Positions 13,318 through 24,816 of a stretch of DNA of 64,000 nucleotides are shown in pieces; position 1 is the first letter of the stretch; every line of letters begins with the position of its first letter. This stretch comes from Wallemia ichthyophaga EXF-994 (Eukaryota; Basidiomycota; Wallemiomycetes; Wallemiales; Wallemiaceae). The translations under genes were made by a program, and so were the position numbers. The notes under the pieces are model-generated. The model did not search any database, was not told the origin of the DNA, and saw only the letters and a list, made by a program, of their open reading frames with translations. Location: contig NW_008806274.1 of assembly GCF_000400465.1 (NCBI RefSeq), forward strand, positions 62,001 to 126,000, written 5' to 3'.

Positions 13318-14667
13318 CTAGGCGGGTTGCTTAGCAGCACCAGCATCAACGCCAGCATCTGTTTTAACCGCAGCCTCCTCTTGATCCTCAAGGTACATCT
13401 GATCAATCAGTCGATCTATGTCTGGGATTGCAGAGTATCTCAAACCGACTTCACCAAAAACAGATATCTGTCGATGGTGATGATCGATAGACACTATATT
13501 TTGAAGGAATGAAGGCTGTGTGGCACGGTTTAAATCGTAAACCTGACCATTTCCGAGATGTATTCTAACTTGACCATCTTCGTACACTAACAACTCCCCA
13601 ATTTCACCCTCAGCGTCGTCATCTTGGCTGATTTGGTCGAGTTTTGAAAGGTCAGGTTTGGTGTCAGGTTTTTTGTCTTGATCTTTCTTTGTGTCCTTTT
13701 CTTTTTCTTTATCGTCTTCATCTTGATTTTTTTCTTGATCAGCCCCAGCAAATGACACCCGCTTGTCGGTGTTTGCTTGTTTGGGTGGTGCAGAAAACTT
13801 TGGAAAAGTCTTTGGGAATTGAAGGAAGAGCATTTTATCCTCATCAGCATCTAAAGCAGCTGTAAAGTCGTAAGCAACGTCCTCAGTCTCATCTTCTTCT
13901 TCTGAAGCACTAAGATCGAGACCACCTTTGGCTATATCTTCAACATCAGCCTGCTCAACGTCATCATCTTCATCTTGTTTCATCTCATCAACGTTTCCAT
14001 CTGGATCAGGTTTAACTTTCGGTTTAATGTCTTTGTTCAGATGCTTTTTCTTCTTATCTTTTTTATTATCAAACTTGTAATGCTCTTTAGGTATAGAAGT
14101 AGGAGCATTTTGATCGAGAGATGCAACTTGTTGAATATCGATAATTTCCATACCTTCATCCTCATTTTCAGAGTATTGCTCGGGGTCATCTTTAACAGTA
14201 GCACCTCTATCACCTGCTAAGCGTGAAGGTTTACCAGCGCCGGTGAGTTGAGCAGATTCTTTCTGCATAGCCTGCCTATTACCACCAACGGTGATACCTG
14301 AAGCTTGAGCAGAACGAGCTCTACCCATTCCAGCGTTCTTTGAAGGACCCATAGCGAAAGGACCGGATGCAGTCATTTGAACTTCACCTCTACCACGACC
14401 TCTACCTCGTGTAGAATCGCCTCTTCCTCTACCCCTTCCTCTACCGCTAGAAGGATCCGAAGTGGGTTCTGGCTTGACTTCTGTGGGCTTCTTTCGTGGT
14501 TGAATTTTAGGCGCAAACTTCATTTTAGCGGTGCCTGCTTTAGTTTGTGAGGAGTATTCATTGGTGCGTGTGGAGGTGGATGGATTTGGATTTGAGGTGT
14601 GCAAAGTGCCGATGTTAGCTGGATTTGGATTTGAATTTGAGTTTTCATTTGGATTTTCATTTGACAT
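13318..14667 (-). CDS. RNA polymerase III subunit RPC4 (Rpc53-like)
   Basis: Subunit of RNA polymerase III that with RPC5/Rpc37 acts in initiation and termination. Intronless, 449 residues. The N-terminal two thirds is disordered and charged, with an RG box (GRGRGRGRGDSTRGRGRGRG). The C-terminal RPC4 domain shows LQFPKTFPKF and GELLVYEDGQVRIHLGNGQVYDLN, then SFLQNIVSID and a GEVGLRYSAIPDIDRLI end. Only 45 bases separate its start codon from the divergent transporter gene. Confidence 0.92.
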   Translation of the reverse strand: MSNENPNENSNSNPNPANIGTLHTSNPNPSTSTRTNEYSSQTKAGTAKMKFAPKIQPRKKPTEVKPEPTSDPSSGRGRGRGRGDSTRGRGRGRGEVQMTASGPFAMGPSKNAGMGRARSAQASGITVGGNRQAMQKESAQLTGAGKPSRLAGDRGATVKDDPEQYSENEDEGMEIIDIQQVASLDQNAPTSIPKEHYKFDNKKDKKKKHLNKDIKPKVKPDPDGNVDEMKQDEDDDVEQADVEDIAKGGLDLSASEEEDETEDVAYDFTAALDADEDKMLFLQFPKTFPKFSAPPKQANTDKRVSFAGADQEKNQDEDDKEKEKDTKKDQDKKPDTKPDLSKLDQISQDDDAEGEIGELLVYEDGQVRIHLGNGQVYDLNRATQPSFLQNIVSIDHHHRQISVFGEVGLRYSAIPDIDRLIDQMYLEDQEEAAVKTDAGVDAGAAKQPA

Positions 14668-14712
14668 GATGGTTCAATTGATAGCCCCAACGTATGTTAT
14701 CTGCTTACGACC

Positions 14713-16624
14713 ATGTCAAGTTAGTTTTAAATTAATTGAAATTGAAAATATTCATAATCCTTATAATCCTTATAGGCCCTGGAAATAATTCAACCAACGA
14801 CGACGAGGTTAAAGCAGATATCCTCAGAAGACACCTCGTTTCAAAGGAGCAAAGGCAGCGATCAAGTGATAATAATATCAATGACAATGACGATGACGAC
14901 GATAACGATCTCGATAATGATCATGACTCTTTCTCTGCTCCTCTACACGTCCCTGGTGCTGATATCACTCATCACCTATACGCATGGGAAAGGCAACATA
15001 GAAATTCTACTTCTATTAGACCACGGAGCATGTCTTTCTCAAATGTTCAATCTGCTTTAGAGTCTCAATCTGAGAATGAAGTTGATCACTCTCTAGGCTA
15101 TCTCAGGCATCCAGGTGGTTTTAGAAGGCAATATATTGCAAATAGAGCACGTGAAAGGGGCGTCGAACACCCTGAATTCGCAAATACCTCTTTTGTCGAT
15201 TACTTAGCTTTATTTGGTCACTTTGCAGGTGAAGAATTGGAAGAATTGGAAGAATTAGATGAATCTGATGAGTCTCAACACTCTCAACACCCTCAAGAAT
15301 CCTCCAGACTCCCTAGAAAACCACGTGATGAACGTGATCCTCTAATTCCTAGACCTATCCCTGTTAGAAGAAGATCCACTTCTGCTGCCCGGCGCGGCAC
15401 AGCAAGCATCACACAGGCTGTTTTGATGCTTCTCAAATCTTTCATTGGTACTGGCATTCTCTTCCTAGGTAGAGCCTTTCTCAATGGTGGTCTGTACTTC
15501 TCCACCGTTGTCATAATCATCCTAGCACTCGTAAACATGTGGGCATACCTCCTCCTCATACACACCAGCTACAAAGTACCTGGCTCGTTTGGTGACATCG
15601 GCGGTATCCTTTATGGCAATAAGATGCGCTTGGCCATTCTCGCTTCAATTACCGTATCCCAGATGGGTTTCGTGTCTGCATATACCGTCTTCGTTGCTGA
15701 AAATCTCCGTGCATTCGTAATAGCAGTGAGCGAAAGTAACCTCAATCTGCCTACTCTTCTCTTCATTCTTATCCAGATTCCCATTCTCACACCACTCGCA
15801 CTCTACCGCAACCTTACCAAACTCTCACTCACAGCGCTCATCGCCGACGTCTTTATCCTTTTCGGAATTATCTATCTCTTTAGTCAGGAGATAGCAGTGA
15901 TCGCGAGCAACGGAATAGCCAAAGATGTTGTTCTGTTCAACTCTGAGTCATACCCTCTCTTTATGGGTACTGCCGTATTCGCATTCGAGGGAATAGGGTT
16001 GATCATACCTGTAGTGGAATCGATGCGTGAGCCACGGAAATTCCCATATGTGTTATCGGGAGTAATGATAGTACTTACTGCGCTATTTGCGAGTAGCGGG
16101 TTCCTTAGTTATGCTGCATTTGGGAGCAAGATCCAGACAGTAGTAATATCGAACCTGCCACAAGACAACCGCTTCGTGCAGTCAGTTCAATTTCTCTACT
16201 CTCTCGCTATTCTCCTCAGTATACCTCTCCAGCTTTTCCCAGCAGTGCGTATCATGGAGGCTGGTATATTTGTCGAGAGCGGCAAATTCAGTAATAAGGT
16301 CAAGTGGAAGAAGAATCTCTTCAGATTAGCTGTGGTGTTCGTTTGTATTGTCGTTAGTATTTGCGGTGCGAGCGATTTAGATAAGTTTGTCTCGCTTATC
16401 GGTTCAGGTGAGTTGGTTCTTTGAATTGATTGGCTTCTCCTTCTCACACCTCATACCTCACAGTTGCGTGCGTTCCCCTCTGCTTCATTTACCCTCCCCT
16501 CCTCCATCTTAAGGCGTGTGCGCGGACGACTTTCGCTAAAGCCGCTGACATTCTCCTCCTCGTGTGCGGCGTCCAGCTCGTCATCTTCACCGCGTCACTC
16601 ACTATCGCCTCTATGATGGACTGA
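14713..16624 (+). CDS. Vacuolar amino-acid transporter, Avt3-like
   Basis: Amino acid/auxin permease family protein, probably exporting amino acids from the vacuole. Exons 14713-14719 (7 bases), 14776-16407 and 16464-16624 give 599 residues. A long hydrophilic N-terminus (Asn/Asp runs, then acidic EELEELEELDESDES) precedes about 11 membrane segments starting TQAVLMLLKSFIGTGILFLGRAF. Characteristic segments: GLIIPVVESMREPRKFP, AAFG, SIPLQLFPAVRIME. The start is inferred: ATGTCAA then GTTAGT donor and TTATAG acceptor gives MSSPGNNSTND in frame; without this intron no ATG exists in frame nearby. Confidence 0.85.
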
Positions 16625-16847
16625 GACAGTTGTTTTGAGATATACATAGCTTGTTGTCATACTTAGTCATACGTAGTCTGTACCATGTATCTGGAAATTG
16701 TTACAATGAGATATAGAAATACCAAGTGAGAGTTGAGTGGTGATAAAAACGAGTGTCGATATCGAGTTTAGTTTGTGTACTTAGCCTAGTGTAGATAATC
16801 AGTGCGAAGAGCGTGAATAGAGATTTTGGAATGTCCAATGAAAGAAA

Positions 16848-19188
16848 TTAACGTCTCTTAGAGAATGACTTTTGAAGTAGCAACAACACCCTATCTACAT
16901 CCAGCTGAACATATTCCAAATCAAGCAGGTTGATTCCATCTTTCTGCTTTTCAAGGAGATCATCGATTTTGAGATCCATTTCGAGTATGGCCTTCTCCCT
17001 GCCTTTGTAATGAAGAGCGATGATAAAAGTGCCTGGGGTTGGTGATGTAAAGTTAAAGTAGATGTTTGATCTTCTATTTTCAGGTACATTGCTTTGTTTG
17101 ATAATATCCTCTTTCTCTAGTTGGTAGTGAGTGAAGCGGTACGGGCCGAGGATTTGAGACTTGGCAGTTTTCTTCTCCTTACCACCAACGGTAACGACGC
17201 CGACACCACCCGTTGAAGATTTAGCATCTTTCGACGAGTTAATGCGCACATTCGCCAGGTATGCTTTGTAGCTTTCGAGTTGTGAGCGGAGATAATTATT
17301 ATGGTCGCAAATGGTCTTGTATACGCTATCTAAGGATTTAGACTCAATGAGAACTTTTTCGCGTATGTTTCCGAGATGTGCGAGCTCAGCCTGTACCTCT
17401 TCCTGCATGAGGTTGTATTCATCAGCGCGGTCAATGATGCCGATCTCCTCGAGTTCGCGCAACATTTCTTTCACTTTGATCCCTTTCTTCACCAAGACGG
17501 GGTCTTTAGTTGTAGCAGCGCGCTCGGCTATCGCGGGCAAATCGACTGGTAGTCTGTCGGCACCCGGCATCGAACGGATCAGCTGGACAAAAATGGATTT
17601 GGCCTCCATATAGAGAATGTCGTTCTGCGTTACGTTGCTCTCGGCCATCAGAGCCGTGGTGAGATCTTGGATTGGCGTCTCCCATCTCGAGAACATGGGC
17701 AGATTGATCGTGCGGTTGTCTTTGCGGGGCACTGGTCCAGGCGATGGCCCTAATTCGTCTAGCAGTATTCTAAGATGTTGTTTGCTTTGTGGTGCCTGGA
17801 GTGTTAATTTTGGTGTCAGTATTGCGCATTCGCCATCCAAACACCCCACTCACAAGTATATCCATATGTTGGACAAGCAGGGAATGGGTATTGTATAATT
17901 CATTCAACGTTATATTTATCTGCAACTCTTTCTTACTGAGAGCCATGTATTGGTCCATCTCGAGCTGATCGTAGAAATCACCAACCTCGCAGAGATTATT
18001 GAGGAATTGATTAATCCTCGCCTTGTTGTTCTCAACGAAAGGATTTAGCTGCATCATATACGCCTCTTTAGCGTAAGAAGGTTTATTTGCGAGATTCTGA
18101 AGCATCTTTGCGATCAGGGTGAGAGTGCGACGAGGGTGTTTAGCAGGGATGCCGTCAACGAGCATGTAAGCCTGTGGGGTGACAATAGCTGGGTTAATAA
18201 AGCGCAGAAAGAAGAAACCACCAATCAGAGAGCAAATAGCGTAATCGGTAGCTTGTGGGTATTTTCTTCTAGTGAGAGAACGAATTTGTTTGCAGATCCA
18301 ACGGATACCATAAGGAACGCTGTCGATGGAGTCGATGATAGTGTATAAGAAGGAGTTTGCAATTTCGATGAGCATAGTGATTCTAGGTCTAATGATGGCT
18401 TGTACGTCGGGGTTATCGGAGGCGACTTCGGTGGAGACGCCACGAGACAAACCAGGAGGTAAGATGCCCTTTTCCTCTTCAATGGAGTTGAGCATTTGTT
18501 CATAGACTTTCAAGGGGTTTGTTTCGAGGTTCAAGTCCTTGTGTTCGATGAGGGAGTTGATGCGATCAGCGAGGACGCTCTTGAGGTAGGATTGGCCAGG
18601 ACCTCTGCGTGTGTAGGTGGTCATCATTCTTGAGACAGGGGTGTTAGCCCTGAGTAAGCTTCCGAACTCGGTAGCAGTCTCAAACTGAGCGGATAAAACG
18701 GATTGGAACATGGTTAAGAGGAGGTGCTCTTCACGAGACTCATATTGATTACCGTAGAGGGTGAACATGACAGTTTGTAAGAGTGTGTCGATTTCAGCGA
18801 GGCTGACGAGTCTACAGAGCACAGCGATATGACGAGGTTCAGATTGGAGGAGGAAGAAGAGGTTAGCGTATTGCTGTACTTTCTTATCATCAAGCCAACC
18901 AGCGTTGTCGTCGTTTTCCTCTAAAGTTGCAGCGACCTCTTCCTTCTCATCTGCAGCCATTCTGTTTTGGATAAGGAGGGCAATTCTACCGTCTAAATAC
19001 CTAACATCCCTCTCTAGAACGAAATTCTTCTTTGATTGGCTGGATATTTTAGACTTTAAATCTCGTAATTTCTTTTGAGCCCGTGCGAGGTCATCGTCGG
19101 CGTCGACGTCCTGCTCAGCGGCCATGGAATAAAGAGCGGTAAATGACTGCCTTTGAGTATTTCTATTTACTTTAAAATCATTTGACAT
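16848..19188 (-). CDS. Ras GTPase-activating protein, Gap1/IQGAP-related
   Basis: RasGAP of the fission-yeast Gap1/Sar1 kind, switching Ras off by stimulating GTP hydrolysis. Exons 17854-19188 and 16848-17795 give 760 residues, close to S. pombe Gap1. The N-terminus is a short coiled coil (LARAQKKLRDLKSKIS). The GAP domain (~150-400) includes LLRANTPVSRMMTTYTRR (arginine-finger region), GGFFFLRFINPAIVTPQ and KMLQNLANKPSY. The C-terminus is the RasGAP_C domain shared with IQGAPs (GPYRFTHYQLEKEDII, NIYFNFTSPTPGTF). There are no IQ motifs or CH domain, so it is not IQGAP itself. An ATG 17 codons upstream-like extension lacks support. Confidence 0.92.
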
Positions 19189-19544
19189 GTTGTTGGTGGT
19201 TGACGACCAAGAGCAATAGCAAGAGAACAATGAACACAATCAATAACCCAATGGAAGACAAAAATATGATTATGAAATATTTATGTGCAGGTGGGTTGAT
19301 AGGGGATTTTGGAATTATTCTAATATTGTTTAGACTGCGCTAGTCCAAATGAAATAAAACCCAGGGAACCCATTAGGTGTAGAGAGTGTGGACATAGAAT
19401 TATGTACAAGCAGCGTACAAAGAGGAGTGAGTTGGTTTGTTTGACTAATTTTTACAGAACCAGGCTTATAAACTAATAGTGGTGGGTTCTAGTAATTTTA
19501 TAACACCCAACACAACAACTAAATAAATCCACAGATCCAATTCG
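19189..19544. other. Divergent intergenic region, RasGAP / Rai1
   Basis: 356 bases without a supported gene; promoter space for both. Contains ACGACCAA at 19203-19210, close to the RasGAP start, a motif repeated near several starts in this window. Nothing else seen. Confidence 0.45.
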
Positions 19545-20662
19545 ATGCTCGTTAATTCATTTAAATTGCCAAACCACGCACAGCAACTACCACCAATCCA
19601 AGTATCCTACCCAACTCAACTCACAACCTTCTCAATCAACAAAGATAGATATATTTTGTATAATAATTCTCAATTATCTTATTATAATGATGCTAGATTG
19701 AGTATTGGCAGTGACTTGAATTTTGGCGTTGAAGGGATGGTTTTCAATGAAAATATTGAACACCTAGACAACCTATTACTGGCAATTGATCATTATAAAT
19801 TAGATTGGTGGTCTTATAACGTTATCACCTTCAGAGGCATCCTCACTAAGCTAACAACGGCTTTGTACAACTACGATGACAACTGGTGTCTCAATTGTAT
19901 GCTCATCCACAATTCCATATTTATCAGCGACAATTCACCACCAGCTAAACCATCCTCAGAATGGCACAAAAGGGCCATGTACAATGGCTACGCCTTCGAA
20001 GGTCTAGCCACTGGTGCACCTCACACTCCGACAAACAATTCGGCTCAATGGGCAACTATCAATAAACTACGCTTTGGTAAACACAAGATTCTAACTGCAG
20101 GGGAAGTTGATTGTGCGTCTACCGATCAATTCCATCAACAACACCTCTACACTCCCCATCAAGATGACTACATTGAACTTAAGACATCCATTCAAATCCA
20201 ATCCCCCGCCCAACAAGACCGATTCGATCAGAAGCTGCTCAAGTTTTACTTTCAGAGTTATCTATTAGGTGTCCCAGTTAGTTTGAGTAAGGGTGAAAAT
20301 ATTCACTAACAACCACTTAGAAAATAGTTGTCGGATTCAAAAACAAAAGCGGTATTCTAGTCGATGTGAAGGAGTACGATACGCTATCACTCCCTAATCT
20401 CGTTCGCGGGAGTAACTACGCATGGAACCACAAAACCTGCACTAGTCTTGCCGAAATGCTGATTGAGTTTGTGCGCGAGACCATCACGTCTATTGGGGAT
20501 GAAAGCAAGATGTACAAAGTGTTTTACAGCGCAGCTGATCGCACAATCTCAATCCAAGTCACTCATCTCGATGACATCTCTTACCCCACTCCCGACCCTT
20601 TCCCGCGGTATGGCTTCATGCCTGCTCATTTGCATGCACGTATGCGCGAATGTGTGCGCTAG
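19545..20662 (+). CDS. Rai1/DXO decapping nuclease
   Basis: Enzyme that removes faulty 5' caps from mRNA and, as Rai1, assists the nuclear 5'-3' exonuclease Rat1. Exons 19545-20276 and 20321-20662 give 357 residues, normal for the family. The catalytic motifs are visible in order: GYAFEGLATG (motif II, Glu), GEVDC (motif III, E-x-D) and YIELKTS (motif IV, E-x-K). The intron joins LLGVP-KIVVGFKN, the expected substrate-binding strand. The N-terminal part (PIQVSYPTQLTTFSI) also fits. It overlaps nothing; the next gene is convergent about 100 bases downstream. Confidence 0.9.
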
Positions 20663-20761
20663 TTTGCTAGTTTTCCAATATGCGCATATATATCCGTGTT
20701 ATCGTCTTGTTCGACTATTACATTCCCGTTTCTATCCTTTTTCTAGAGCATTAGCACCCAC

Positions 20762-21703
20762 TCATTGACCTTGCACCTCTTTCACCCCCCACTCCCCATC
20801 AAATGACTTGATATCCCACTCAGACACGCCAATACCACCGCCAAGCTCAATCCACTTATCCGACATCTTCTTTTTACGCTCATCGACGAAATCCATAAGC
20901 TGTGACCAGTATTTATCGTGATCGTAGACACTCAAATCGACATTCCCGCCAAAACTGTCCTCTAGCTGAGATTTATCTACCACATGCGAGACGTCATTCG
21001 AGAAGGACAGTTTCTCTCTGGTAACGGGGTCGAGGAGGGGCGAGATAATTTTAAACATCCACGTGACGACGGCTGGAAGGTTAATAACGAAAGCAGTTCC
21101 CAGTGTTTCTGGGTAATGATCGGCTAGGGCATAAAGTACGCCTTTTGACGTGGCGAGCGACGGACCCTTAGCCTTCTTAGCGTAATTGATAAGCAGACTG
21201 ACGGTTTCCACGCCTCTCGGAGCGCATATTTTAGCCAATTCGAGCATAAAGAAAGCATGATCAGTTTGCCGGGTGCTCTCCTCTGTGTTCTGTCTATCCG
21301 GCTTCATGTACCAGAGGGGGCGGGCCAAGTTATCGAATCCGCACAGGAGCTGCTTGCCCGTGAGCTGCTCGGGTGCTATATAGTCGCCGCTCATCAATTT
21401 GCCTCCCTCGTTGAGTCCTATAGTGCGACGCCAGATTAGGGTCTTTTGTAATCGCTCGATCGTCGTCACAGTGTTCCATCTCGTCGCTCGCAGATAGCGC
21501 AACATGCATTCTCTAGTTAAGAATCGCTCTTCTACCCCGCTTATTCCCGCAGGAGTATTATCATTCTCGCTCATAGGGAGAGTGTTGAGTTGGCGCATCG
21601 CTGTTAGCACCAAATCATACTTTTCCTCTTGCTCACCCGTCAGCGCTGCTGGCTTTTGCGGCGGTTTTGCGCTGCTTGGTGGGTGTATTGGAAGATCGAT
21701 CAT
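20762..21703 (-). CDS. Sec14-like CRAL-TRIO protein
   Basis: Lipid-binding/transfer protein of the Sec14 family (Pdr16/Csr1-like). Intronless, 313 residues. CRAL-TRIO N domain at about 45-100 (ECMLRYLRATRWNTVTTIERLQKTLIWRR) and lipid-binding domain about 120-265 (RPLWYMKPDRQNT, LLINYAKKAKGPS, YPETLGTAFVINLPAVVTWMFKIISPLLDPVTREKL, FGGNVDL). The family usually moves phosphatidylinositol and another lipid between membranes; the ligand cannot be read from sequence. Convergent with Rai1. Confidence 0.88.
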   Translation of the reverse strand: MIDLPIHPPSSAKPPQKPAALTGEQEEKYDLVLTAMRQLNTLPMSENDNTPAGISGVEERFLTRECMLRYLRATRWNTVTTIERLQKTLIWRRTIGLNEGGKLMSGDYIAPEQLTGKQLLCGFDNLARPLWYMKPDRQNTEESTRQTDHAFFMLELAKICAPRGVETVSLLINYAKKAKGPSLATSKGVLYALADHYPETLGTAFVINLPAVVTWMFKIISPLLDPVTREKLSFSNDVSHVVDKSQLEDSFGGNVDLSVYDHDKYWSQLMDFVDERKKKMSDKWIELGGGIGVSEWDIKSFDGEWGVKEVQGQ

Positions 21704-21797
21704 GGCAGACGCGGTGAGAGGTGCGTGTACATATATATAAACATAAATATCATTACAATGCCATCAAATTGAAAAAAAATCAAGCAAATCAAATGAC

Positions 21798-23472
21798 TCA
21801 CGCTTTCCCGGAATATTCCCCAGAAGCGTAATTATCATTAGACATTCCCCCGATGCTCCTCTTCCTGGCCTCGATAATCTCCCTATACACTCCATCATGC
21901 CCATGGGCGTCTTTCGAGTCATGTGAATGCTTGATGCGTTTCAACTCGCTAACGAAGCTCGTTCCCCAGAAGGAGCTAGTATATTTACTAACGTATTTGA
22001 AAAGTTTAGCGTGCTTCTCAGCGCGTTCCTCCGCCGACATGGTGACAGCTTCATGGATGGCGGTAGCCATTTCAGCGATATTCCAAGGATTGACGATACG
22101 TGCGCCATGGAAAGACTGTGCAGCGCCTGCGAATTCGCTAAGTATCATAACTCCATGATTAGCGCATTGCGTGGAAATATACTCATAGCTGACCAGATTC
22201 ATCCCGTCGCGCGTGCTGCTCACGAGACATGCATCGCTAATCGCGTACAGCGCGCAAAGTTCATCGAAAGTGAGTGACTTGTGCATAAAGTGAATGGGCA
22301 TGAACTCGACTGTACCGAACCGACCGTTTATACGACCTACTAACTCGTTCACACGCGCACGAAGCGTCTGATACTCCTCAACTCCTCCCCGTGAAGGAAT
22401 CGCGAGTTGCACTAGCACTACCTTGCCAATCCACTCGGGGTGCTGCTGGAGGAATACTTCCAAGGCGTGCAGCTTCTGTGGTACACCTTTTATATAGTCG
22501 AGTCGATCTACCCCGCAAATTATCTTCACACCCTCGAATCGCTTCCGAAGTGCTTCGATACGTCGCACCACCCCAGGCGTCTCAAGCATCTCGATAAACT
22601 GACTGGGCTCTATGCCAATAGGGAAAGTGCCACAGTGGACGAAACGAGCACCGAATTGAACACCGTTGGGTAGGGCACTAAGACCGAGGATGCGGGTGCA
22701 TGAGCTGAGAAAGTGCCTTGCATAGTCATATGTATGGAAACCGACGAGATCGCAGTGAAGAATACCAAGGAGAATTTCCCTTCTGACAGGTAGAATTCTG
22801 TAGATTTCCGAGCTGGGAAAGGGAGTGTGGAGGAACCAGCCAATTTTGACACCGTGTTTCGGGTGAACGTTGTCTACAACGACGCCATCAATACCTCTAT
22901 GCAAACGATCGAGTTCTTTATGCGTTTCATGACCAACGTTGTTCTTCTCGATCAAACCACGAAGCATCATAGGCAGGAGCATAAGGTGGTAGTCCTGGAC
23001 CCAGACAAGGTCACCGGAGCGGACCTGGCTAGTGACGACCTGAGCAAACATGGCATTGGCTGCGCGATAAGCAAACCAGTTGGTCTCGTCAAAGTTCATT
23101 TCACCTGGGTGGTAGTGGAAGAGTGGCCAAATCATTTCATTAGCGAATCCATTGTAGTACTTGTCAGCGATGTTGTCTGGGAGGAAGACAGGCTGGCACG
23201 AGTATTCATCGCGCAGTCGCTGTGTAACGTGGTCGTGGTCAGCTTCGGGGATTTCGATGCCCAGCCAGCCAATCCAGGTGAAATCCATCTGCTTCTTGCA
23301 GCCACTCAATGCGGAAACCAAGCCACCGCTGGATAACTTGAATTCATCTGAGTTGTCGTGTGAGCGTGTGTGTGCTACACGTGGTTCACTCACACTCCCC
23401 GTCAAATCTACGAGATACAGTCACAGGGAGCCTGTTGGAAACAACGATAAGCCTATTGGTAGACGTGGACAT
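21798..23472 (-). CDS. TPS1: Alpha,alpha-trehalose-phosphate synthase (UDP-forming)
   Basis: GT20 glycosyltransferase making trehalose-6-phosphate from UDP-glucose and glucose-6-phosphate; central to osmotic and heat tolerance. Exons 23394-23472 and 21798-23347 give 542 residues. The first exon supplies the conserved LIVVSNRLPVTV; the splice gives DGEYEFKLSSGGLVSAL. Motifs: GWLGIEIP, NGFANEMIWPLFHYHPGE, WVQDYHLMLLP, GWFLHTPFPSSEIYRILP, VDRLDYIKGVPQK, DGMNLVSYEYI and SEFAGAAQS. The C-terminus past ~500 is short and hydrophilic; there is no phosphatase domain, so this is the Tps1 and not the Tps2 type. Its start is 26 bases from the divergent PDI gene. Confidence 0.96.
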
Positions 23473-23498
23473 TAGATGATGGTTGTTGACGATCAACG

Positions 23499-24702
23499 AT
23501 GAAAATCAAAGTAATTTATTTGATTTTAACTATTTCAGCGGCCAGCGTAGCTGCTATGGCTGCTGTATTAGATCTCACGCCATCGAATTTCACCGACATC
23601 GTTGGTAGAGATAGCGGTGTTCTGGTGGAATTCTATACGCCGTGGTGTGGACATTGCAGTGGGTGGAAGTATCGCTGATTAGAGCCACACGCTTATAATT
23701 CAAAAGAGCAGCTAGAGCCGGTGTACAATCAATTGGCAGATTCATTCGCCCATTCAAACCAAATACACATAGCAAAAATTGACTCAGACGAATATAAAAA
23801 GTTTGTTAAGAGATGGTCTATCAATTCATATCCTAGTATGTCTGTTTTTGCCTTTTATATCTTCTAACTCTCTCACAGCCATTAAATACTTTCCACCAAA
23901 CAATGGTCTTCCTGTTGACTACACAGGAGATAGAGATATGAATGGTTTTATCTCCTTCATTAAACACCACTCTCACATACACCCACAATCATCACTCCCA
24001 TCTCAATCATCGCGCTCCCCGGTTATTGACTTAACCGATGATAATTTTCATTCTTTTGTTTACGCAGACGCCTCCCTCAACACACTCATACTCTTCTATG
24101 CGCCCTGGTGCTCTCATTGCAAACGCATACTCCCCGCTTTCGACTCGCTCGGCATCTCTTTTTCCCGTGAAGACAGCTGTCAAGTGGCCAAGATAAACGT
24201 CGATGAGAGCTCAAATGCGGATATTCAGAGGAGTTTTAAGATTGGCTCACTTCCCACTTTAAAGTTAGTCAAAGGGTCTGGTGAGGTACTCCATTACGAC
24301 AAGTCACGTACCCTTGATGCTCTCGTGGACTACGTAAACACCCACTGCAACACCAATAGACAGATTGACGGTAATTTAAATGACAAAGCTGGCCTGGTGG
24401 AGGACTTGGACAGCTTAGTGGAGGTGTTTATGCGGGCAAGCGGTGAAAAGAGGTTGGAGATTGCTGAGACGACTGCTCAGGAGCTTGGTCAAGAGATGCA
24501 CAGCTCGCCGCACACAATTTACCTCCGCATAATGTCTAAAATCATCTCCCACGACGCACACTACATTCCCCGCGAAATTGGCAGACTCGGCAGGCTTCTC
24601 GGCTCGCAAATGCTAGACACCAAGAGGGATGAAATTCAAATAAAAATGAATATCCTCAACCACTTTTCTCGCTACCTGCACATTCTCCACACTGAACTAT
24701 GA
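23499..24702 (+). CDS. Protein disulfide isomerase with two thioredoxin domains (P5/ERp38-like)
   Basis: Oxidoreductase of the endoplasmic reticulum. Exons 23499-23658, 23707-23835 and 23879-24702 give 370 residues. A signal peptide ([18 protein letters not shown]) leads to domain a ([12 protein letters not shown]) and domain a' ([14 protein letters not shown]). The second active site is CSHC instead of CGHC. A helical C-terminal ERp29-like D domain follows (about 270-370). The protein ends HTEL, a possible variant ER-retrieval signal. The first intron falls directly after the CGHC codons. Divergent from TPS1 with a 26-base gap. Confidence 0.88.
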
Positions 24703-24816
24703 AAAACGTGATCATAACAAATTTTACAATTAATTTAAAGTGACGTTCATCGTGCCTATTTTCATCCCGATCATCCGCATTTCGTCTTCTCGCTTCCAAC
24801 TCCATCACAAACCACG

